DNA of 64,000 nucleotides from Cryoendolithus antarcticus (taxonomy: Eukaryota > Ascomycota > Dothideomycetes > Cladosporiales > Cladosporiaceae), in assembly GCA_002077065.1 (NCBI GenBank), contig NAJO01000002.1, forward strand, positions 682,001-746,000, read 5' to 3'. A program made the position numbers and the translations under genes. Shown piece after piece: positions 10,170-20,178 of this stretch (position 1 is the stretch's first letter; each line of letters starts with the position of its first letter). The notes under the pieces were generated by a model, which worked only from the letters and a program-made list of their open reading frames with translations, was not told the origin of the DNA and did no database searches.

Positions 10170-11490
10170 GATGGCGGGAAGGGTCGAAGAGCAGTACTTG
10201 GTGGTAAGCGTATGCTAGTGAACAGCCACTACAACACAAGACCTTGAGGACTGCTATGTTGGTGGAATAACATCCTTATGGCCAGCACGTGAGAGCGACT
10301 TTGAAGCCACATCCGTGCCAAGACAAGGGGCACCAGTTCACTTCCGCGCTCACAGATGTACGTCCCTTCTTTCATCAACACGCATTATGCTGTGCTATCG
10401 TATGCATGCGCAAGACGAGCTGCTCAGACCAGGAGTCGCTAGGGACTGGACACATCGGCTCACTCGTGCTCGCGGCGTCGTCTCCGAGTGGACTTCAAGG
10501 AACTATGCATGTACTTCTTCACTCCACCAACACCGTCTGACGACGCGACTTTATTACGAGAACGATATAGGCCCGCCGATGCATTGCGCTGCTTTAGCTC
10601 GACAGGCTGTAGAACCGCAACCTCGTGCTATGGGAACCAGGCGCACGACTCCGAGTGGTTATGATCTGGACAGCTGTGTCACGAACGACACGCGACTGCG
10701 AAGCTGGCTCAGCGCACAGCGTGAGCCGTCTCCGTCTCCTCACGATAGGCTGTTCTCAGGCATTGCTTTACTTCCTGCTTTTGGTTAGCTCATGTCTGAT
10801 TGCTGAGTTCGGGATGGGAACATCCGTCGGATCTCCGCTAGGAAGGGTGTCACGCGTCCGTGTGCCGTCGGCCGAGTGCTGAGCGGACTGTCCCATGGTA
10901 GGAACTATTCTCTGTATTTCGGACAAGACCTTGATGTCAGGTCTTTCAGGTCTGTGATCTGTTGCTTGTTGTCAAGAGTGTCGGCTCTGCTCATCTTCCT
11001 TTTGAAGGCTTTATTGACATTTCTTGCTCGAGGAGATGTCTTGCCAAGATCATCAGCAGACCGACGCGGTCCACACATGGACTACATGCGGAAGTACGCT
11101 GCAAGGCATTGGTTCTGCAAGAAGGTCGATCGTACCTGTGTTGCGCACGCACACTGCACTTAGAAAGGTTCACAGCATCCTCAACTTTCGGACCTGCTCT
11201 GTATCGCGACATGCCGGCTCAGCGATTGCTTCGATGACTGTCGAGGAACGTGCACGGGAGAAGGCGCTGCTAGCACAGCATCCGACGAATGTTGTCGTGC
11301 GAGCAACAGTGGACCACACAGTACCCAGTCGAGAGCCAAGCTGAGCATTGTTCGACGGCTGACATTGGGGTATAAAGCAACTGTCGTTGCTCGGTAAGTC
11401 TGGTCCGTCAGTAGACACTTTCACCATCAAAGTCCGAATCAGCTTCGATACACGATATCCACCATTTGACCGCTTCATTTGTCAGCCATC
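10170..11490. other. Gene-poor region upstream of the first GGW protein
   Basis: About 1.3 kb without a supportable gene. Several frames of 70-160 codons overlap in different phases without family motifs or signal peptides, and I treat them as chance. The TATA element at its right end is listed separately. Confidence 0.55.
11371..11376 (+). promoter_or_regulatory. TATA box of the first GGW protein gene
   Basis: TATAAA lies 115-120 nt upstream of the ATG at 11491. A similar TATAA element sits at nearly the same distance from the second paralog, which supports both as core promoter elements. Not tested. Confidence 0.45.
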
Positions 11491-12378
11491 ATGTATCACC
11501 TTGTCAAGCTCGCCGTCTTCGCAACACTCGGCCTCAGCACCTTCTGCAGTGCCCTACCTGGCAGCCCAGCCGGCTACGGGTCATCTACTACTTCTAGTGG
11601 GTGGGGAACCTCCAGCACTGCAGCCGCGACCACGCCTGTCACGACATGCTCTCTGAAAACCAAATCTTGGACTTCCACTGGCAAGACCATTATCACTACA
11701 TACCAGCCTTCCACTGTCACCAGCCAAACGACCTACTCGGCACCATTCACATCTACCATCACCTCAAGCTACGTTAGCACGATCATCTTGACTTCGACCG
11801 CGACTGTGAGCGATCTGGCGCTGCTATGCAATACTGATTCCGTCAATCTGCTGACCGGATCTCCCAGGATATTCTCACGGTACCATACACCTCAACATTC
11901 ACCGGCTCAAGCACTTCAGTCGGTACAAGTCTTGTGCCTGTGACATACTGTATGTCAGATTTGTACAAAGTCAATCTCCACGATCTTGTGCTGACGGCAT
12001 CTGCCCCCCAGCTACGTCTAGTATCAAGACCATCTATCAGACAATCCCCTACGCCGATGTACGGACGGAGACACAGACGTACAATGCGAACTTACCTTTC
12101 ACGAGCACCGCCACCGGTGCCAATACCGAGACGACAGTCAAGGTCGTGCCAGTTACGGAGACTTCGCAGGGCCTGATCACGAAGGTGACAGCTTCAAGCT
12201 CATCTCTCGCGTAGCATCCATGCTGACTTTCCCGCAGACCTCGACCGGCTACGCCATTACAACGGCCATGACCGAAGTACCAACATCATCCCCATGCATA
12301 GAGACCCAGCTCTTCACAACCGTGGTCTACAGCACTGAGAGCGTCTGCAGCACGAGCACCAAGTATGGCGGCTGGTAG
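11491..12378 (+). CDS. Secreted Ser/Thr-rich protein, paralog 1
   Basis: Function not recognised; probably a cell-surface or secreted O-glycosylated protein. The ATG at 11491 opens a signal peptide (MYHLVKLAVFATLGLSTFCSA). Exons 11491-11805, 11868-11949, 12012-12184 and 12238-12378 keep frame with GT-AG introns and give 236 residues. The mature part is dominated by Thr and Ser with short Tyr-centred blocks such as TTYSAPFTSTITSSYVSTI and DILTVPYTSTFTGSSTS. Four Cys are spread over the protein. The end is SVCSTSTKYGGW. The second paralog 1.5 kb downstream shares the signal peptide, the Thr/Ser/Tyr pattern, the SVCSTS motif and the terminal GGW. No GPI signal is visible, since the C terminus is not hydrophobic. 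An adhesin-like or wall-associated role is inference. Confidence 0.75.
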
Positions 12379-13902
12379 AGCTTCCAACAAGGTCTAGACG
12401 TGCCGCAGGTTAGCCAGCTGTGGAGTAGGTGAGATCGGAATGGTGGACTCTGGGTCGACGACAACAGGAAACCTGCAAAGATGGTAATTGCGTTCGATTG
12501 ATCACATTCCTTCAGCGAGTCGGGTCACTTGACCATTGCACGCCCACGCTCACGATCGATCATTAAAAATCAAATAGGATAGTCATACAGAAAGAATTCT
12601 CAGCTCACAAGCTGACTTCCAGGGCCTAGCATGCCACACGTCGCCGGTGAGGTCCCGGGGCGTAACGCAAGCCTCAAGCATCCGACTATGCATCGCGTGC
12701 GATCGTATACTTTGGCGGCTGCAGAGCTAAGCTACTGTCAAGGCATCCTTCGAGGCTGAATAAATGCGGCTTTTCCGCGGCTTGCACACGTGTGTCGCTG
12801 AGGCTACGGCTGCACTTCTCGACTTTTTACTACGACAAGAACTAGCCGGTATCTGCACATCGTCTCGCCCTGGTCTCGGAGTCAATTGCATTGAACAGCT
12901 TCCTGTCCTTCATACGGAGAGGGCGGCATTCCCTCGTAATTCCCTCCACCGCAAGCACCTTCCACGTCCTGTCAGACAGCTTTTCCGGGCGTCTGAGTTC
13001 AATAGAGCCGCATGCTGCAGTCCTTCGATATAGCGGCTGCAAGATGCCCCGCGACTGTCACCTTGCGAGAAAGTAGCTTCTGGCCACGAGGAAAAGACTT
13101 CAAGTCTTGGCAAGGCTGCAGGTACAGCGTCGTTGATTGGGTCCAGGCGTTGTGCCGCAGCCTTCTCCGCACTTCGCTCCAACGCCTTGCACAGATCATG
13201 TGTCACACAAGCTGTTCAAGCAACGCACAAGGTTTGCGGAGTGCATGACGGATTCGCCTAATTATAGGATTACGAACTTCTTTGTCTTGCCGTCCGGCGA
13301 CCATCGGACGACGATGATGGACATCTCACCTTGACTGTCACACCACGTTCCGCCTGACCATGAAGCTGGTAGGTTAGGCTATGGTTCTCTGGCAACGCAC
13401 AAGATGTAGTCTTAAGATTATGCGTGAGCGACTGTCGATACACTGGAGGCCCACCGCATGCGGCTCAGTACATCGAGAGAAGCTTACAAGCATCTCGCAT
13501 GCGACATCGCAACTCAAAGAACTGACTCGTAATTCTCGAGATCAGAAACAGCTTCCTCCATTCGTCTTGGCAAAAAGAGAGCTCTCTTGCTCACACGGCA
13601 CGCTGCTGACAACCTCTGGACCTGCATCACGAGTACGAGGACGGCATCCTTACAACCTCTAGACTGCACTCTCGCGGGCAACGAGCTTGCCAGCGTGATG
13701 GCGATTCCTCGATCAACGATCCGGCATCGACGGATGTGGTGAGGCAGGTATGGATTGTAAAGTCGTATAAGTACTCGCTCCCAATGCTACAGCATACTCT
13801 TCCTGCTCTTCATCACTCTCGTTACCACATTCGCTTGCAGTAAGAGCATTCGCCACACCTTCGCTTGTACCAATATACACAACCCCCAACTAGACACCAG
13901 CC
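12379..13902. other. Gene-poor spacer between the two GGW paralogs
   Basis: About 1.5 kb. The small overlapping frames (12764-13248 on both strands) carry no recognisable domain. No duplicated border sequence was obvious by eye that would mark the ends of the tandem duplication. Confidence 0.5.
13766..13770 (+). promoter_or_regulatory. TATA-like element of the second GGW protein gene
   Basis: TATAA (in GTATAAGTAC) lies about 133-137 nt upstream of the ATG at 13903, matching the placement of the TATA box in front of the first paralog. Confidence 0.35.
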
Positions 13903-14528
13903 ATGAAGACTTCCTGCCTCGCACTTCTCGCCGCGTGCTCCACCGCACTCGCTGCTCCGGGCGGCGGTGATGGTGGCGGCTGGGGAAAGTCAAGCTGCTC
14001 CACATCGACCAAGACTGTCCTGTCTACTGGCTACTCGACCAAGACCAGCTACAAGCCCTCCACTGGCACAAGCACATCGGTCTACACTTCAGCCTACCCC
14101 ACCTCGTCGACGTCCTGCTACACCTCTTACGCTACCTCGCAATCGACTTATACCGTAAGCACCTGCAAAGCTCCGCCATATCAACACATGCAATGCTGAT
14201 GAGTGCTCACAGGAACTCTCGACCATACCATACGTCGTTACGTCGTACAGCACGAAAACTTACACGAAGAGTAAGCCAATTACATCGTCTACGGAGATCT
14301 ACAAGACAATTGTGAGTGTTCGGATCGCGGACCATGCTGTCCTCCACACACTTGACTAACTTTCGAAAGACTTCGACAATCTACAAGACGCAGACCTCGG
14401 CCATCCCATACACTACATCCAAGCCAGTCGTCACGACTATCCCATACACTTCGACTTCTTACAGCACCGGCTCGGTGTGCTCAACGAGCTCTTGGGGCTG
14501 GGGCAACAAGGAGCACGGTGGGTGGTAA
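13903..14528 (+). CDS. Secreted Ser/Thr-rich protein, paralog 2
   Basis: Related to the gene at 11491-12378. Exons 13903-14154, 14213-14311 and 14370-14528 give 169 residues. The signal peptide MKTSCLALLAACSTALA is followed by the Gly-rich patch APGGGDGGGWGKSSC and Thr/Ser/Tyr-rich segments (STGYSTKTSYKPSTGTST, TIPYVVTSYSTKTYTKS). The C terminus reads SVCSTSSWGWGNKEHGGW. It has one exon fewer than paralog 1 and is shorter in the middle, so the pair diverged by length change as well as substitution. Protein partner, wall attachment and function are unknown. The Tyr/Thr repeats and lack of a GPI signal suggest a soluble secreted or surface-adsorbed protein. Confidence 0.75.
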
Positions 14529-14859
14529 TTCGATATTGGAGTGGATGCCAAGATCAGAAAGTAGGAAAGGAATCTTATGCAAAAGCGATGAAATTGACAG
14601 ATGTTATGCCGTCATTGCGTTGATATTCTGGGTGTTCGATGCACTCGAAATTCATCTCGTCTATGATGACAGCTGAACCCCGAATAATACGTGAGCGCCT
14701 TGACTCCGATCGTGTGTTCTGGCCGTACTGCATGACAGTACAGCAAAGCTATAAAATTGGGGGAATGCTGCTGTGCGTGTGTGAAACTTTCGCCTAATAA
14801 ATCAATGTGAGCACGAACACTCTTCCTCTATTAGAGCTATTGCACGATGTCTTTCCATC
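14529..14859. other. Intergenic, convergent 3' flanks
   Basis: Lies between the second GGW protein gene and the end of the frame downstream of the monooxygenase. It holds an AT-richer TATAAAA at about 14751, but no plus-strand gene follows that it could serve. Confidence 0.4.
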
Positions 14860-15432
14860 TCATGCAGCCTCTTGCACCCTGAACAGCGCCAATGACAGAG
14901 CATCTCCCATCATATTCTTCGGTGGCCGTCGTGTCATGGTCAACATTCTGCCAAGGCTCATTTCGCCGCTCGGCGATGGCGAGCGACCTCTCGCACCATC
15001 GGTACCGTCAGTGTTTCTGCCTCTCGTAGGCAGTTCCAGATTCCTGTTGGTTATTCGCACAGATTGTGTAGCATTGCTCCTCCCAAGTCCCACAGAACTC
15101 GGTGGCCGTGGTGAAGGATTGCGAGGCGCTTCAAACCGGCTCGCAGATACAGGCTTATCCGTGCCATTGGCGATAAGTGGTGGACGAATCGATGACTTGG
15201 ATCGACTGCCAGCTTCAGCTTGAAGCTTCGTCCAGACGCTTTGCAGCCACTTCTGCTTCTCTTGCGGCTTCATCGACCGGATCGGCAACACTTCGGCGCC
15301 AGACATTTCTCGCGTCGGCCACGGAAAGCTGACGGCCATCTCGCGTAGTGTTACTGGACTAAGCTGACGGAGAATGATTCGAAGCTGTGGCTCAACATTC
15401 GCTACTGGTGGATAGGCCCAGTCCTTCCTCTC
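14860..15432 (-). pseudogene. In-frame continuation of the monooxygenase beyond an internal TAA
   Basis: Directly after the TAA at 15435-15433 the same frame stays open for 190 codons to a stop at 14860. The first part looks conserved rather than random: RKDWAYPPVANVEPQLRI, QLSPVTLREMAVSFPWPTRE, MKPQEKQKWLQSVWTKLQ. The rest is a Ser/Pro/Arg-rich tail (NPSPRPPSSVGLGRS). I read this as the original C-terminal part of the upstream flavoprotein, cut off by a point change, by a sequencing error, or by an unusual intron that removes the stop. It has no independent promoter or signal. Confidence 0.5.
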
Positions 15433-17265
15433 TTAGAGTCGAGCGGCGATCTGCGTCATGGCTCCGATTAGCCATTCGATAGCGACGTTATCTGGTACAC
15501 TGTTGGCTTTCTCCAGCAACCAACCCAACATCTCGGGTGAGCCACTCTGTGTGATGATAGGGATCGATCGCTTGTCGTGCTCGCGATTCTGGAGCTTGAG
15601 AATGAACTTGTTGTACTCCTCCAATGCGTCCAGGGGCATGCCGACGAACTTCCCGGTGTTTAGCGCATGTACGAGCTCGTCCCCAAGGGCCAGACCAGCC
15701 TTGATGCCCGAATTCTGGAAAGGTCAGCTTGACTAGTCGAACAATAGCGCGCGAGAAATACGTACCAGACCCCGACCGGGCCAGAAATGGACAGTCATTG
15801 CGGCATCTCCCGCCACCGCTACCAGTGCGTGTGGTCTCCGCAATGCCTGAGTCTCGTTCTTAGGGAGGATGTGTACACCTTCGGTAACAGCTTCAACTAC
15901 TATGGAAATTCTCACCACATTTATGACCTCGCTTTCCTTGAAGCCGAAGAGCTTCAGCCCGTCCGAGATGGCGGTCCACAACGGGCTATTCCTGTCTTCG
16001 GAAGGAGCGAAGACCTGCGACTCATCAAATCCTGCTGGTATACTCCCGTCTGGTCTCCGTAGGCAGCCAGGTCGTCCAAATTGTACCGGTTGTCCGTCGA
16101 TGGAGGTCATCTTCTCCCACTCGTTGTCAGTAAGCTGCATGTTGAGATATCCTCGCCCATCGTGGTCACTCGCGTTGAGCAGGTACCGGGTCTGGCCTAG
16201 TGTGAGGAAAACATTCAGTGATTGTGACCATGGTAGACCAGCTGGACGATCAAAGGCGAGTCCGAGTGCCCAACTCCGTCCTCTTTCGACCTCATACTCG
16301 TGGAAATACGACTTCCGGACCCAAGAGGCTGCACCATCGGCACCGAGCAAGACATGGAAGTCACCCATCTCCTCGATCTTCGCTCGAGTCATCCCTTCGC
16401 AGTGTAAATGTATCAGTCCCTTGAATTCCGGTTGCTGAACTCTAGCTAGGAATCGGTCCTCAACTTTCCGAATTTGTATGTTCGCTGAGCCCGGCCACAC
16501 CTTTTCCGGCCTGCCCGCAAACAGAGCGTCGAAAGATGCTTTCGTCAAGAGTCTGGTCACCGAGTCTTGCAATGTTACGACCTGATCTCGTCGTCGAGCC
16601 GTTTCTGGATAATCTGCGTAGGACGAGCCGTCAGATCGCTTCTTCCAAACCCATCGTCGCTCCCACATGTGTACTTCCACAGCACCCTGGCCTTTCTCTG
16701 CGAGTGCCATGGCCGAAATGAGCGCAGTTGGCCCGCCGCCAACGATGGCCACCCGTAGTCGGCCGGCAGGGTATCTGTAAGTCACAGTCGGTCCAGACGG
16801 GAGCGGATCAAGATTCCGGTGTATGGTCGGATCAAAGAAGAAGTCGAGGATCGATCTGGCCTCCGTTGAGATGGAAACCTCGGATACTCGAGACTTAATC
16901 AGCAGAAACCGCACCACTTGCATAAGCGGATTTGTTGCAAAGCTGGAATGCCTGTCGCCGAAGATCCTGGTCTGTACCGCACCAGCCAGCGCCGTGACGG
17001 TACTGTACTCCGCTTTCGTAATGATAGCTCTGATTTCGCTCACGATCAGCGGATCTGGATTGAGCATCGCCATTCGAAGGAGGAAGACCCGAGCGCGATC
17101 GATGTCGGCGCCTGCCGAAGCGAGCTTGTTGTCTTCCTGACCCCATGCCGCTTCGTACCAAGACGGAAAGATAATGTCGTTGAAGTGCGAGGGTCCCGTC
17201 TCAGCGGAAGGTGCATGCTTTGGCTCTTGATGAGCCATACTAGATGGCACTCGCCGACCGGGCAT
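15433..17265 (-). CDS. FAD-dependent monooxygenase-like flavoprotein (possibly truncated)
   Basis: Class A flavoprotein monooxygenase fold, expected to use FAD and NAD(P)H to hydroxylate an unknown substrate. Exon 1 (17265-15766) and exon 2 (15714-15433) give 593 residues. An N-terminal extension of about 165 residues precedes the dinucleotide-binding motif LRVAIVGGGPTALISAMAL. The ribose-phosphate motif LLGADGAASWVRKS and the second FAD motif VAVAGDAAMTVHFWPGRG follow, then GLNSGIKAGLALGDELVHAL after the intron. Other landmarks are WERRWVWKKR and RRRDQVVTLQDSV, similar to MICAL-type or related fungal oxygenases. The frame ends at a TAA that is followed by 190 more open codons, so the protein may be shortened. 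The ATG at 17238 is an alternative start. No neighbouring biosynthetic genes hint at a substrate. Confidence 0.8.
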
Positions 17266-18241
17266 ACTTTCGATGGTCTTCGAACCGCTTGCCGGCAGAT
17301 GATCTTTGATCTGCCAAGTAGCAGTGTTCTAAGACAGATTTCTTTATCAAGCACTTGAAACTTTGGTCGAGATTTGCAAATGTGGGAATGACGGTAAGTA
17401 GAAAGCGATCGATAGGGCAAGACTCTAACGGTATCAAGGATTCGGACACTCTAGCTACCTTGGTAGATATCGGGCCCTGCGCGCATCTAATAATGCACCT
17501 TCTTCACAGCCGCGCCCGGATCGGCACAGGCATAAGCACCTTGATCTGATTCGAAATTGCACGCTGATAGCTAGTATTACCTTTCGTGGCGCATTTCCTG
17601 CTGTGTCAAAGAGACGTCCGCAGATGAAATGAGCGGGACTGATCTACCACTTGCACATTGTTCCATGCTGGTGGCAAGGAGCCTCCGGCAGGCAGGTTCG
17701 AGTTGCAAGATGAGGAGCACAAATCTACAACATCGTGAACAGATAGTGCGATAAAGTTTCGTCGAATCCTTGGGCCTGCTGAGCACAGCGCAGTGAGTGA
17801 ATTCGCCAAGCCGTCTTGCTCAGCTGCTATTCTTGGCGTCACGTTATGGCTAAGAGACGCAGTAAGACGGGACATGCGGCGCGTCAAATTCGCCCAATGA
17901 AGCGCATTCCGGACAGCATCTGTTCGTGCGCGGCCTTGAGTGTGCTATGATCCGTTAGCAATGCCTGGCACTTGACTGGACTGCAACGATGGCTTTGCGA
18001 AGCTTGGGCCCAAGCCTTGCGGACATGATTACTGAACTTCGGACCATGGTAAGCACTAAGACGTAGCCGAGCGAGATACAACGCGATCCTGCACAAGCTG
18101 TGGATCATGTTCATGTCCCTGCAATGGCTTCAGTGAATCTGTGTCCAGCAATGCCCTTTCTCTCCTCACAGTCAAGTAGTGACGAGTATTCTGAGGCAGT
18201 TTCACTCAGATTCATTACCTCAGTTTGACACTGCTGCTACC
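17266..18241. other. Divergent intergenic region
   Basis: About 1 kb between the monooxygenase (minus) and the DUF7053 gene (plus). Frames at 17577-17887 and 17884-18114 (minus) show no domain or signal. Nothing else recognised. Confidence 0.5.
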
Positions 18242-19660
18242 ATGAAATCCTCCTTCACTCTGTGTGTGCCGATCCCAGCTTTCATTCCACGTCCGCTCGC
18301 CCTGCAAGTCCTCCACAACCACAGCGAGATCATAACGCTGAACTCCCTTGTGGTGGACCATCGCCCAACCGCAGCACCACCGAATGTTCCATATGATGAA
18401 CAGAATGCCGTCTGGTACGACATTACTGAACGCATTCAGCTGATTCCTGGCATCGGCAAAATGGGAAGCAGTCTTATAAACTTCCCTGGATGCTTTCATA
18501 ATATGCCCTGGGGACTACAAACTCACATCCATGCGCCAATGGGGATCGATCTGAAGGTCGCCTACAAGATCGCCGGCGAACAGTATGGCGTTGAGAACCG
18601 AGAGCCTCGGGAGCTAGGCCTCGCTGCACTGGGTGCACCTGCTGAGGGCCTGTATCTGCGAGCCGATGCGGAAGTGAAGTGCAGTATGGCCTTGTCGGGG
18701 TTCGTCAAAAGTCAGACTCAAACGGCGCTCGTTGAGATGGTCGAGCGAATCGTCAAGAAGGCCGAGAGACTGGACGCGAGTGTTTTGATCAGCATGATTG
18801 AGGAGGACAAGCTGAAGCGACAGCCAACGCAAAAGCCGATGCAGAGCAGACTGAGTCAGTATGGCGCACCGCCAGTACCTACAATACCGAATGAAATTGG
18901 ACAGCAGAGACAGCATCTCGCGGTAGACGCACCAGTACACGCAGGACGTCCTCGATCTCTATACGAGCAGTCAGTTCAAACCCGAAGTCCAGATATGCAT
19001 CCAATGCGGCCGAGCGAGGCGCGAAGATCGATCTCGTATGAGCCTTATTACCAGCAGTATCGACCCGTCGAGTCGTCGCAGTACGTCCGCCAACCTGTAA
19101 TCGAGCATCGCTCTGACTTGAACGGTCATGAGTTCAATCGTCCTGTCCTAGACCATCCCGTCCTGGACCGTGCTGTCTTGGATCGCCCAGTCCCAGATCT
19201 TCCTCGCACGGAGCACCCTGTCTCGTACGACGCAGGAGATGGCCAGTGTGACACAGCTGACGATATCACTGGATTATACACGCCTCACGAGCCGAAGAGG
19301 CAGTTCTCCTGTACGGCGGCTGACGAGAGCGTCCCTTCGCTTCGAAGTGCAAGCGAGCAGTGGTCCAGCGCATTTGGTCGCAGCGTCATAGTGACAGACA
19401 TCGGTGCATCGAGTGCATACGGAGGCGGAGAGTACACACCACCAAAGACTAGCCGAAGCTCACATCTTCCGCCAGACAATGAGAGGTCGCGGTATGTAGA
19501 CCTTGCGGATGTACCCAGACCACTGAACACAGGGACGCGGTACTCCATGGAACTGCAGTCTGCGCAGAGCTCACGATCGCGAGCCGGCAGCTATCAGGAC
19601 TTGAAAGCTCAGTCGTACATTGCAGAGATCAACGGGATGAAGGCATACCGGGTCATGTAA
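18242..19660 (+). CDS. DUF7053-type protein with disordered C-terminal tail
   Basis: Intronless gene of 472 residues. The first 190 or so residues form a globular domain that I recognise as the fungal DUF7053 type (lipid-binding START-like by appearance; function unknown). Landmarks are HNHSEIITLNSLVVDHRP, VWYDITERIQLIPGIGKMGS, FPGCFHNMPWGLQTHIHAP and VKCSMALSGFVKSQTQT. The remainder is low-complexity and rich in Arg, Ser, Pro and Gln, with a five-residue repeat of the type RPVLD in the middle. The ATG at 18242 was chosen because it opens directly on the conserved region. No signal peptide or membrane segment, so it is probably cytoplasmic. Confidence 0.75.
   Translation: MKSSFTLCVPIPAFIPRPLALQVLHNHSEIITLNSLVVDHRPTAAPPNVPYDEQNAVWYDITERIQLIPGIGKMGSSLINFPGCFHNMPWGLQTHIHAPMGIDLKVAYKIAGEQYGVENREPRELGLAALGAPAEGLYLRADAEVKCSMALSGFVKSQTQTALVEMVERIVKKAERLDASVLISMIEEDKLKRQPTQKPMQSRLSQYGAPPVPTIPNEIGQQRQHLAVDAPVHAGRPRSLYEQSVQTRSPDMHPMRPSEARRSISYEPYYQQYRPVESSQYVRQPVIEHRSDLNGHEFNRPVLDHPVLDRAVLDRPVPDLPRTEHPVSYDAGDGQCDTADDITGLYTPHEPKRQFSCTAADESVPSLRSASEQWSSAFGRSVIVTDIGASSAYGGGEYTPPKTSRSSHLPPDNERSRYVDLADVPRPLNTGTRYSMELQSAQSSRSRAGSYQDLKAQSYIAEINGMKAYRVM
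19139..19198 (+). repeat. Four copies of a 15-nt coding repeat
   Basis: Encodes RPVLD, HPVLD, RAVLD and RPVPD back to back inside the DUF7053-type protein tail. Base identity between units is imperfect, so the repeat is not newly expanded. Confidence 0.7.
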
Positions 19661-20178
19661 AATCTAGGCGACGCGCGATTCTCAGGTATTCTGTGACTAT
19701 TTAAACTTGCTACCGGCGCTAATATAGCAGTGTATGACCGCGGCTGTACCTGCATGGATATTGAAGGTCATACCCAATGATGTGGTGATCTCGACACGTT
19801 GCAGAGCGGGGTTCAAGCATTCCGAGGATTGGCGATTAAAAGAAAGCGAGCGCGTGAGAAACGTGTCTAGCGTGAGCTGCATCTCCACGGTCCAAAATCC
19901 CATTGATGGCGCAAGAAGCGGATGTCAGGGTAATGACGGGGCAGTAAGACGTGGCAGTTTCGTCACCGTTGCATGGGGATCGTCATGATCGGAAGCTTGG
20001 TGAATCTTGGCAGCACGCTTAATCCATGGTCCAGCCCCAGTACATAAGGCACATGTATGTCTTGATACTCAGAATGTGTTCGTCCTCTCACATATACCTT
20101 GATTAGACTCAATCTTAATTGGCTCCAATTCATCCTATCTCAGCATCCGTCAGCAGGTATCAACATCCTTCTGCAATC
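19661..20178. other. Intergenic: promoter of the decarboxylase gene
   Basis: About 0.5 kb between two plus-strand genes. It contains an AT-rich TATTTAAA stretch at about 19698 just after the DUF7053 stop. No gene or RNA recognised. Confidence 0.45.

Noticed and set aside
10594..10640. tRNA-like A-box (TAGCTCGACAGG) in the gene-poor region
   Set aside because: No B-box (GGTTCGAATCC-like) follows at the right distance, and no cloverleaf can be drawn.
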